Of a stretch of DNA of 6,935 nucleotides, positions 1-4,141 are shown one piece after another. Source of the stretch: Gallionellaceae bacterium (GTDB lineage: Bacteria > Pseudomonadota > Gammaproteobacteria > Burkholderiales > Gallionellaceae); contig PLYB01000158.1 of the NCBI GenBank assembly GCA_003151655.1, positions 1 to 6,935 of the forward strand. The letters run 5' to 3'. The translations under genes and the position numbers were made by a program. The notes under the pieces were generated by a model, which had not been told where the DNA came from, did not search any database, and was given only the letters and a program-made list of their open reading frames with translations. Positions within the stretch are counted from its first letter, which is position 1; each line of letters starts with the position of its first letter.

Positions 1-91
1 TCGAGTTCAGGTAAGCCTTGGCTTTTTGAAGCTCCTGCATGCTGTACCAATTTTTCACATCGGCGAGAGTATAAGACTGGGCTAGTGACAT
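1..91 (-). CDS. N-terminus of an unidentified protein (partial)
   Basis: An open frame begins with ATG at 91 on the minus strand and runs off the left edge, giving 30 residues that start MSLAQSYTLADVKNWYSMQE. The frame has no stop and reads like ordinary soluble protein with an amphipathic, helix-prone N-terminus (DVKNWYSMQELQKAKAYL). It has no signal peptide or membrane segment. No clear Shine-Dalgarno site precedes the ATG. A TAAAAT -10-like box lies inside a palindrome about 40 nt upstream (126-138). The gene diverges from the toxin-antitoxin locus to its right. Too little is visible to assign a family. A helicase with an N-terminal SWIM-type region is one possibility from the general look of such N-termini, but I cannot support it. 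Confidence 0.6.
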   Translation of the reverse strand, partial: MSLAQSYTLADVKNWYSMQELQKAKAYLNS

Positions 92-125
92 GGTGAAAGG
101 CGGGAATTATTCAATTTCGTAAAGC

Positions 126-138
126 GGGTATTTTACCC
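126..138 (-). promoter_or_regulatory. Palindrome containing a -10-like box, upstream of the leftmost gene
   Basis: GGGTA-TTT-TACCC is a perfect 5-bp inverted repeat with a 3-nt centre. On the minus strand it contains TAAAAT (130-135), a 5/6 match to a sigma-70 -10 box, about 40 nt ahead of the ATG at 91. No good -35 box is present at 16-18 nt. It could be an operator overlapping the promoter of the minus-strand gene, or a chance AT-rich palindrome. Confidence 0.3.
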
Positions 139-271
139 TAAACGAAAACTCGCGCACGTGGACGTAGCAGCACTTGGCGCTACCTAATCAGACATGTCTC
201 GCTCTAACATATCAAAAAACCCGCCATGAAGGTTTACTAGCGTTGACCGCACGCGCACAGCCCAATATGGG

Positions 272-299
272 TTGACAGCGGTATCCGAAGGGATACACA
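272..299 (+). promoter_or_regulatory. Probable promoter of the toxin-antitoxin locus
   Basis: A perfect -35 hexamer TTGACA lies at 272-277. A weak -10 candidate TACACA (3/6) follows at 294-299 with a 16-nt spacer. It sits directly ahead of the toxin start at 307, so the leader would be very short. The spacer holds the palindrome at 281-296. The -35 is convincing; the -10 is not. Confidence 0.4.
281..296. promoter_or_regulatory. Candidate antitoxin operator (inverted repeat)
   Basis: GTATCC-GAAG-GGATAC is a perfect 6-bp inverted repeat with a 4-nt centre. It lies between the TTGACA box and the first toxin codon, overlapping the promoter spacer. HTH antitoxins of this class normally repress their own operon by binding such a palindrome. 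The position fits that role for the intact antitoxin encoded at 595-882. Binding is inferred, not shown. Confidence 0.5.
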
Positions 300-306
300 T
301 GCTAAT

Positions 307-592
307 GTGAACACTTTTCTTAAATCTGAAGAATTCAGCAACTGGCTGGCAGAACTCAAGGACAAGACTGGCAAGGCGCATCGAGCGTGCGGAGGCCGGG
401 CAATTCGGCGATTGCGAGCCGCTTGGCGACGGTGTTTCCGAGTTGCGAATTCACTACGGCCCCGGCTACCGGGTCTATTTTACCCGTCGTGGTGATGTGT
501 ACTATTTTCTGTTGCTGGGCGGCGATAAATCGACTCAGAAACGTGATGTTAAGCGCGCCAAGGAAATGGCGCGCGCTTTAGCTAAGGAGTGA
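307..592 (+). pseudogene. Type II toxin gene, RelE/HigB-like (HI1419 / phage Gp49-like family), frameshifted
   Basis: Two frames together encode one recognisable killer protein of the HigB/RelE-like HI1419 type, a family of ribosome-associated mRNA endonucleases. The first frame starts at GTG 307 and gives MNTFLKSEEFSNWLAELKDK then TGKA up to about 378. The second frame picks up near 377 with RIERAEAGQFGDCEPLGDG, the hallmark RIHYGPGYRVYF and LLLGGDKSTQKRD, and ends at TGA 590-592. Intact relatives have about four residues between the GKA and RIE segments. Their absence plus the frame change is best explained by a 14-nt deletion at a GCGC repeat around 376-379. Read straight through, the first frame becomes arginine-rich nonsense and stops at 495. 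The stop lies two bases before the antitoxin ATG, the usual coupled arrangement. The product is predicted to be inactive unless frameshifting occurs. Confidence 0.85.
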
Positions 593-594
593 AC

Positions 595-882
595 ATGCAT
601 AAATTTACCCCATTCGATGCCGCCGATTACCTTGACGACGATGAAACGATTGCCGCTTACCTTAACGCTGCTTTAGAAGAGAATGATCCTGATGCGTTTC
701 TTTGCGCACTCAAAACGATCGCACGCGCTCGCGGTATGACTCAACTAGCCAAGGATACGGGACTTGGGCGCGAGAGCCTGTACAAGGCGCTTGCCCCTGG
801 CGCAAAGCCGCGCTACGACACTTTACTCAAGGTAGTGCGAGCACTGGGCATATCGTTGCATGCAAGGGCCCAAACTCATTGA
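595..882 (+). CDS. Antitoxin of type II TA module (HI1420 / HigA-like, HTH)
   Basis: This 95-residue protein matches the 'addiction module antidote' family found downstream of HI1419-type toxins. The N-terminus (FDAADYLDDDETIAAYLNAA, residues 6-25) is the family's characteristic region, followed by DPDAFLCALKTIARARGMT. A DNA-binding helix-turn-helix follows at about 48-67 (MTQLAKDTGLGRESLYKALA), then KPRYDTLLKVVRALGI. The role is to neutralise the partner toxin and, by family analogy, to repress the operon. The ATG at 595 is chosen because AAGGAG at 584-589 sits five bases upstream; an in-frame GTG at 589 overlaps that site and is unlikely. The gene is intact although its partner is frameshifted, so it may now be an orphan antitoxin or regulator. 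The palindrome at 281-296 is its likely operator. Confidence 0.88.
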   Translation: MHKFTPFDAADYLDDDETIAAYLNAALEENDPDAFLCALKTIARARGMTQLAKDTGLGRESLYKALAPGAKPRYDTLLKVVRALGISLHARAQTH

Positions 883-936
883 AACGCGGCTGATAACTGC
901 CCCGCCCCTTGACAAGGACTCACAGTGTGACGCTCA

Positions 937-955
937 GGCCGGTTCATCACCGGCC
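937..955. repeat. Hairpin between converging genes
   Basis: GGCCGGT-TCATC-ACCGGCC is a perfect 7-bp stem with a 5-nt loop. It lies between the antitoxin stop (882) and the stop of the converging minus-strand gene (968). No T-run follows on either strand, so it is not a classical intrinsic terminator. It may still act as a shared 3' end or RNA-stability hairpin. Confidence 0.4.
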
Positions 956-967
956 CATATCTGCTGG

Positions 968-1324
968 TTATTGCGGGGAAGCAGAGGGTGGCGTTTCTGC
1001 CACCCCGGACTCTGACGTTTGCTTCTTTTGCGTGGCCTGAAGCAGATAGTCCAAAGCGATTGCACCGACCTGCTCTTCTTTAACGCCAAGTCGCTCGGCT
1101 ATTTGTTTTCGCTTCTCGGTGCGTGCACTACACTCTTTAAAGATTGAGCTGATTTCAGACTGCATACGTTTTTTTTCAAGTAGCTTATTTAATTGGTATG
1201 GCTGCAATATTTTTTCGGCTTCATTGCTTGGCTCATGTTTAGAGTTGAATGGGTCGTCATCAATGACTCTAAAGGTACTTACCCAATACTGCTTGGATGC
1301 ACTCTTGGCAAAAATCGCCTTCAA
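968..1324 (-). CDS. Unrecognised protein with an HTH-like segment
   Basis: The open frame is up to 118 residues and belongs to no family I recognise. It starts at TTG 1324, immediately after an in-frame stop. The middle is helix-rich and charged (about 41-75). Residues 71-95 (KRKQIAERLGVKEEQVGAIA and on) have the spacing of a helix-turn-helix. The last 20 residues are a Ser/Pro-rich tail (SESGVAETPPSASPQ). The start is uncertain: the TTG would overlap the preceding zinc-ribbon gene by 56 nt, with only a distant GGAGA-like site upstream, and the next ATG (1165) would leave 65 residues and has no good ribosome site. Coding is supported by protein-like composition and co-orientation with the upstream gene, probably in one transcript. 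The 3' end contains a 7-bp stem (986-1005). Confidence 0.55.
   Translation of the reverse strand: MKAIFAKSASKQYWVSTFRVIDDDPFNSKHEPSNEAEKILQPYQLNKLLEKKRMQSEISSIFKECSARTEKRKQIAERLGVKEEQVGAIALDYLLQATQKKQTSESGVAETPPSASPQ
986..1005. repeat. Inverted repeat in the 3' end of the HTH-like gene
   Basis: GGGTGGC-GTTTCT-GCCACCC forms a perfect 7-bp stem with a 6-nt loop inside the last codons of the minus-strand gene. Flanking CAGAG/CTCTG can extend it imperfectly. No T-run follows on the minus strand. It may affect transcript 3'-end stability, or simply reflect GC-rich codons of the Pro/Ser tail. Confidence 0.35.
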
Positions 1325-1484
1325 CTAAGTTTCCATCTCCAAACACGCTACCATAGCCGCATCTGCATGAAATAATGAAGCGCTCTTGCCATTCAAGGTC
1401 TGCTAGTCCTTCTTCCATGACACGACCGCAGCGGTCGCAGGTGCACACAAGTTTTTCAACGGTGACAGGTTGGTATTTCAACAT
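1269..1484 (-). CDS. Small cysteine-rich, zinc-ribbon-like protein
   Basis: This 71-residue protein begins MLKYQPVTVEKLVCTCDRCG. It has seven cysteines: C14, C16 and C19 (CTCDRCG), C40 and C42 (CRCGYGSVFGDG), and C59 and C62 (FCQECI). The CxxC knuckles in the first and last groups suggest one structural zinc or iron site of zinc-ribbon or rubredoxin-like type. There is no enzymatic motif. The ATG at 1484 is chosen because AAAGGAAA lies about six bases upstream on the minus strand; an open extension to 1529 lacks support. It ends at TAG 1269-1271, inside the N-terminal part of the following minus-strand frame, so the two genes probably share a transcript. Upstream is a palindrome-containing promoter region (1581-1626). 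The function is unknown; nucleic-acid or protein binding are the usual roles of such small proteins. Confidence 0.78.
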   Translation of the reverse strand: MLKYQPVTVEKLVCTCDRCGRVMEEGLADLEWQERFIISCRCGYGSVFGDGNLVEGDFCQECIQAVLGKYL

Positions 1485-1539
1485 ATTGTTTCCTTTTTTC
1501 TGGTCAAATAACGCTCGCGCAAGACGCACGAGTGGCGTT

Positions 1540-1553
1540 CCTGCGTTAGCAGG
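1540..1553 (-). repeat. Leader hairpin upstream of the zinc-ribbon gene
   Basis: CCTGC-GTTA-GCAGG is a perfect 5-bp stem with a 4-nt loop, 56 nt ahead of the zinc-ribbon start codon. It would lie in the 5' untranslated region of a transcript starting near the TATAAT box at 1584-1589. Its role is unknown. Confidence 0.3.
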
Positions 1554-1580
1554 TTTCGGCCAGGAAAAAGGAAACAGGTG

Positions 1581-1593
1581 CGCATTATATGCG
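1581..1593 (-). promoter_or_regulatory. Consensus -10 box inside a palindrome (zinc-ribbon gene promoter)
   Basis: CGCAT-TAT-ATGCG is a perfect 5-bp inverted repeat. Read on the minus strand it contains a perfect TATAAT (1584-1589). It lies about 100 nt upstream of the zinc-ribbon ATG. No consensus -35 is found at 16-18 nt (the hexamer there is ACGCAC), which suggests an activator-dependent or regulated promoter if it is real. Confidence 0.45.
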
Positions 1594-1614
1594 TGCCACC
1601 GTTTATGTGCGTTT

Positions 1615-1626
1615 CACAAGCTTGTG
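1615..1626. promoter_or_regulatory. 12-bp perfect palindrome, candidate operator
   Basis: CACAAGCTTGTG is a perfect palindrome with no spacer. It lies 25 bp upstream of the TATAAT box on the minus strand, overlapping or just above the -35 region. That is a typical place for an activator or repressor dimer. The binding protein is unknown; the HTH-like protein at 968-1324 or the orphan antitoxin are local candidates, by position only. Confidence 0.35.
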
Positions 1627-1717
1627 GCCCTAAGTGCATAAAACATTTGCACAAAGACCCTTTGGGTGCCGGCTTGTTCTGCGCAAACATCACGCTGTAG
1701 TCAAAGTCGGAGGGGGT

Positions 1718-1755
1718 AAAAAAAGACCCGAAGCGGAATAGCCGCTGTCGGGTCT
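1718..1755 (-). terminator. Strong intrinsic terminator, minus strand
   Basis: Arms AGACCCGA (1724-1731) and TCGGGTCT (1748-1755) pair over 8 bp. They continue with AGCGG (1732-1736) and CCGCT (1742-1746), leaving a single bulged G at 1747 and loop AATAG. On the minus strand the hairpin runs straight into seven Ts (1724-1718). There is no T-run on the plus side. It ends a transcript coming from beyond 1755, where no protein gene is apparent, and insulates the zinc-ribbon promoter region. Confidence 0.88.
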
Positions 1756-1763
1756 CAACACTT

Positions 1764-1813
1764 CAGGTGTTTATAAGGGGGAAGAACAAACACCTGTGCA
1801 CATTGTCCCCCTT
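1764..1813. repeat. Interleaved inverted repeats (pseudoknot-like or switching)
   Basis: The arms lie in the order A1 (1764-1772), B1 (1775-1782), A2 (1788-1796), B2 (1806-1813). A1/A2 is a 9-bp perfect repeat and B1/B2 an 8-bp perfect repeat. The order is that of an H-type pseudoknot. However, only two bases (1773-1774) separate A1 from B1, too few to cross the 8-bp stem. The two stems are therefore more likely mutually exclusive, or only partly formed together. Confidence 0.7.
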
Positions 1814-1964
1814 TGCTCAGCAATACTCTGTGCCCTAACACACACAATTTATAGATGGCAAGGAAGTCTGCGTGCGTCATCGTACAGAGACATTCAGGCC
1901 AACTTCCTACCATTGAAGCGTGAGTTATTCATCGGCTCACCGTCATATTTACAGGGAGATTTCC

Positions 1965-2120
1965 ATGACTCAGCAATCCAAGATTTCACAGCAAAAGCCG
2001 AAGCAATCTTACCCTTTGCCACTGGAGGAAGTAAACACGCAAAAACTAAAGACGGAGGAGCACGAAGTAGCGGGCAGACATAAAAATGTCGGGCAAAAAG
2101 ATCATAAGGGTGCCCGTTAA
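1965..2120 (+). CDS. 51-residue hydrophilic hypothetical protein
   Basis: The frame starts at ATG 1965 with a good ribosome site (AGGGAG at 1953-1958, six bases upstream) and stops at TAA 2118-2120. The product is MTQQSKISQQKPKQSYPLPL followed by a Lys/Glu/His-rich tail (QKLKTEEHEVAGRHKNVGQK). It has no Cys or Trp, no membrane segment and few hydrophobic residues, so it is probably disordered. The next gene, encoding a DUF2934 protein, begins 42 nt downstream in the same orientation, so the two likely form an operon. No family is recognised. The evidence for coding is the ribosome site and gene spacing, not homology. Confidence 0.6.
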   Translation: MTQQSKISQQKPKQSYPLPLEEVNTQKLKTEEHEVAGRHKNVGQKDHKGAR

Positions 2121-2162
2121 GGTACGTTGTAATCAAATCGAAAATACTTTCAGGAGATAAAT

Positions 2163-2378
2163 ATGAAAAGCAAAAAAGCCGCTGTCAGTAAAGAATCGGA
2201 AATTAACTTGCAAGATACCGGCATCGTTCAAATTGATTCGTCGCAACGCGATCAGATGATTGCCACCGCCGCATATTTCCGGGCAGAAAAAAGGCAATTC
2301 TCCCCCAACGATGACATGACAGATTGGCTTGCTTCCGAACAGGAAATCGACCGTCATATATGTTCATTTTCCTCCTAG
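2163..2378 (+). CDS. DUF2934 domain protein
   Basis: This 71-residue protein carries the DUF2934 signature at about residues 29-64. It reads RDQMIATAAYFRAEKRQF, then a short loop (SPNDDM), then DWLASEQEIDR. That is the family's usual pattern of an aromatic/Ala helix, an 'AexRgfspg'-like turn and a W-L-x-A-E-x-E-I helix. The Lys-rich N-terminal 28 residues are probably flexible. The family is common in proteobacteria, often near stress or envelope genes, and its function is not established. The start is secure: AGGAG at 2152-2156 is six bases before ATG 2163. It follows the 51-residue gene by 42 nt. The C-terminal HICSFSS is a short, non-conserved extension. Confidence 0.85.
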   Translation: MKSKKAAVSKESEINLQDTGIVQIDSSQRDQMIATAAYFRAEKRQFSPNDDMTDWLASEQEIDRHICSFSS

Positions 2379-2402
2379 TTGTGACTGTTGAGTTCTGCCG
2401 GA

Positions 2403-2432
2403 TTTAACTAATCACAGCAGCATCAGATATAT
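2403..2432 (+). promoter_or_regulatory. Weak candidate promoter for the diguanylate cyclase gene
   Basis: In the 200-nt gap ahead of the PAS-GGDEF gene, TTAACT (about 2404-2409) and TATATT (about 2427-2432) are spaced 17-18 nt apart. They match sigma-70 -35 and -10 boxes at 4/6 and 5/6. An 8-bp palindrome TAGATCTA follows. This would give a leader of about 140 nt. No known c-di-GMP riboswitch signature is visible in that leader. Confidence 0.25.
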
Positions 2433-2488
2433 TTAGATCTATCGACAATGACTCAAACACATGCTCGCAATAAGTAGATAAACGGGAT

Positions 2489-2512
2489 CGCCGGAGCCGA
2501 AATCATCCGGCG
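2489..2512 (+). repeat. Hairpin in the leader of the diguanylate cyclase gene
   Basis: CGCCGGA (2489-2495) and TCCGGCG (2506-2512) form a perfect 7-bp stem with a 10-nt loop, 66 nt ahead of the ATG at 2579. It is not followed by a T-run. It could be a remnant terminator of the DUF2934 operon or an mRNA leader structure. Confidence 0.35.
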
Positions 2513-2578
2513 TATCTCTCACCTCATTCCCTCATCTGCGTCCCATTGGATTCATTCCCGATTTAACAGAGATCGACC

Positions 2579-4033
2579 ATGACAAACGAATTACACGATT
2601 CTGCTATTTTGCACTCTCCTCAGGCCTTGCTGGATGATATTGTCAAACCAGAGTGTTCAGTCTGTCTGATTAAAACTGGTGCTTTGCAAAATGCGATTTT
2701 CAACAGCGCCCACTTCTCTTGTATCGCCACCGATGCGAAGGGTGTCATCCAGATTTTCAACGTGGGTGCGGAACACATGCTGGGTTACTCGGCGGCTGAT
2801 GTAGTCAACAAAATCACCCCGGCGGACATTTCAGATCCGGAAGAAATTATTGCGCATGCCCAAGCATTGAGCGTTGAGCTTTCCACAACTATTACCCCGG
2901 GATTCGAGGCGTTAGTGTTCAAAGCATCGCGCGGAATTGAGGATATTTACGAACTAACCTATATTCGCAAAAACGGTAGCCGCTTCCCTGCTGTTGTATC
3001 GGTCACGGCACTACGCGATATCCAAAATACGATTATCGGCTATCTGCTAATCGGCACGGACAATACCGCGCGTAAACGGATTGAAGCAAAACAGAAGAAA
3101 CTCGATCAGCGTCTGCGCGACCAGCAGTTTTACACGCGCTCTCTTATAGAGTCCAACATTGATGCGCTGATGGCTACCGATCCGACCGGCATCATTACAG
3201 ATGTCAATAAACAGATGGAATTACTAACCGGTTGCACGCGGGACGAGTTGATCGGCTCTCCGCTCAAGAACTACTTCACGGATCCAGAACGCGCCGAGGC
3301 GGGCATTAAATTGGTGCTAAGCGAAAAGAAGGTGCGCGACTATGAACTCACTGCACGCGCCAGGGACGGCAAAGAAACGATGGTGTCCTACAACGCCAGC
3401 ACTTTTTATGACCGCAACAGGATGCTGCAAGGAGTATTCGCCGCTGCTCGCGACATCACTAAACGCAAACAAGCCGAGCAACAAATTCTCGATTTGGCGT
3501 GTCATGATACATTGACACAACTTCCCAATCGCCGCTTATTGGATGAGTGTCTGGGTCAGGCAATGGCTTCCAGTAAACGCAGCGGACGTTATGGCGCGCT
3601 GATATTTCTGGATATGGATAATTTTAAATCGCTCAATGATACACACGGACATTACACCGGGGATTTATTGCTGATTGAAGTGGCGCATCGTATTAGCAGT
3701 TGTGTGCGCGAGATCGATGTTGTCGCTCGTTTTGGTGGCGACGAATTTGTGGTGGTTCTCGGCGATCTGGGTACGGATAAAACCGAATCAACCATTCAGG
3801 CCAATATCGTCGCTGAAAAAATCCGCATTATTTTAAAAAATACCTATGAATTGAAAGTCGAGACCGAGGGCAAGACAACCAAAAATATCGAACATCATTG
3901 CACCTCTAGCATCGGAGTAGCGCTGTTTCTCGATCACGAAGTCGGTACGGAAGAGGTCATTAAGTGGGCCGACATAGCGATGTACCAAGCCAAAGAGGCC
4001 GGTGGTGATTCGATTCACTTTTACGAGGGTTAA
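2579..4033 (+). CDS. PAS-PAS-GGDEF diguanylate cyclase
   Basis: This 484-residue protein makes cyclic di-GMP from two GTP. Two PAS sensor domains come first: about 35-165 (FSCIATDAKGVIQIFNVGAE, LGY, FPAVVSVTALRD, YLLIGTDNTARKRIEA) and about 186-298 (ALMATDPTGIITDVNKQMEL, LTG, FAAARDITKRKQAE). Each is followed by a charged coiled linker. The GGDEF domain (about 303-484) has CHDTLTQLPNRR, the metal/substrate segment DMDNFKSLNDTHGH (345-358), the signature RFGGDEF with GGDEF at 386-390, and ADIAMYQAKEAGGD. The inhibitory site RxxD is present as R377-E-I-D380, five residues before GGDEF, so activity and product inhibition are both expected. There is no membrane segment, EAL domain or phosphoacceptor, so it is cytoplasmic. 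ATG 2579 has only a weak AGAGA site upstream. It precedes an AI-2E-family gene by 108 nt. Confidence 0.95.
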   Translation: MTNELHDSAILHSPQALLDDIVKPECSVCLIKTGALQNAIFNSAHFSCIATDAKGVIQIFNVGAEHMLGYSAADVVNKITPADISDPEEIIAHAQALSVELSTTITPGFEALVFKASRGIEDIYELTYIRKNGSRFPAVVSVTALRDIQNTIIGYLLIGTDNTARKRIEAKQKKLDQRLRDQQFYTRSLIESNIDALMATDPTGIITDVNKQMELLTGCTRDELIGSPLKNYFTDPERAEAGIKLVLSEKKVRDYELTARARDGKETMVSYNASTFYDRNRMLQGVFAAARDITKRKQAEQQILDLACHDTLTQLPNRRLLDECLGQAMASSKRSGRYGALIFLDMDNFKSLNDTHGHYTGDLLLIEVAHRISSCVREIDVVARFGGDEFVVVLGDLGTDKTESTIQANIVAEKIRIILKNTYELKVETEGKTTKNIEHHCTSSIGVALFLDHEVGTEEVIKWADIAMYQAKEAGGDSIHFYEG

Positions 4034-4037
4034 TCAA

Positions 4038-4055
4038 TGTGCGTGCTGGCGCACA
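4038..4055 (+). repeat. Hairpin after the diguanylate cyclase stop
   Basis: TGTGCG-TGCTGG-CGCACA is a perfect 6-bp stem starting four bases after the TAA stop. No T-run follows, so it is at most a weak or Rho-assisted 3' end. The following 85 nt hold a tandem CTTGAAT repeat near 4084-4097 and no clear promoter for the next gene. Confidence 0.35.
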
Positions 4056-4141
4056 GAGTGAGTCCAATGTGCCGTGGAAAATTCTTGAATCTTGAATTCG
4101 CTGCAATTGAAGCGACGCGATCAACATAAGAATATTTAAAA

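Larger units (their letters stand above)
1718..1841 (-). ncRNA. Candidate structured small RNA
   Basis: A minus-strand transcript starting near 1841 and ending at the terminator would be about 124 nt, a typical bacterial sRNA size. A -10-like TATAAA lies at 1848-1853, without a good -35. The interior has two long perfect inverted repeats that interleave: AAGGGGGA (1813-1806) pairs with TCCCCCTT (1782-1775), and CAGGTGTTT (1796-1788) pairs with AAACACCTG (1772-1764). If the 9-bp stem forms, its 15-nt loop displays a C-rich TTCTTCCCCCTT. That resembles sRNA loops that pair with G-rich ribosome sites. A small TTGC-TGA-GCAA hairpin lies nearer the 5' end. No protein frame fits. The 3' hairpin plus T7 tail is the kind of end Hfq recognises, and hfq is in this window. 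The family is not recognised; transcription is inferred. Confidence 0.45.
1485..1964. other. 480-nt stretch without a supported protein gene
   Basis: The left part (1485-1717) is the leader and promoter of the minus-strand zinc-ribbon gene: a hairpin CCTGC-GTTA-GCAGG (1540-1553), a -10 box in a palindrome (1581-1593) and a 12-bp palindrome (1615-1626). The centre (1718-1841) holds a minus-strand terminator and a candidate structured RNA. The right part (about 1855-1964) leads to the small plus-strand gene at 1965. It shows only a weak GTGAG/CTCAC repeat around 1920-1940 and no convincing sigma-70 promoter. Open frames here (1478-1693 minus, 1796-2083 plus, 1894-2136 minus) lack ribosome sites and protein-like composition. 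Confidence 0.6.

Noticed and set aside
184..381. 65-residue minus-strand open frame opposite the start of the toxin gene
   Set aside because: It is antisense to the toxin gene and promoter palindrome and lacks a ribosome site. It looks like a shadow frame, although its C-terminal half reads somewhat protein-like.
1478..1693. 71-residue minus-strand frame upstream of the zinc-ribbon gene
   Set aside because: It contains the promoter palindromes, overlaps the zinc-ribbon start by a few bases in another frame, has no ribosome site, and its composition (Cys/Thr/Arg-rich) looks non-coding.
1718..1813. tRNA, tmRNA, CRISPR or IS end at the repeat-rich region
   Set aside because: There is no cloverleaf, no CCA end, no regularly spaced direct repeats, and no transposase frame or target-site duplication.
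1796..2083. 95-residue plus-strand frame across the candidate RNA
   Set aside because: No ribosome site at its start. It overlaps the well-supported 1965 start in a different frame and has no recognisable domain.
1894..2136. 80-residue minus-strand frame opposite the 51-residue gene
   Set aside because: A shadow of the plus-strand gene with no ribosome site. It was considered as the gene served by the minus-strand terminator at 1718, but the spacing and composition do not support it.
2379..2578. Possible c-di-GMP riboswitch ahead of the diguanylate cyclase
   Set aside because: The leader has one 7-bp hairpin but lacks the conserved GEMM core sequences and tetraloop-receptor elements.
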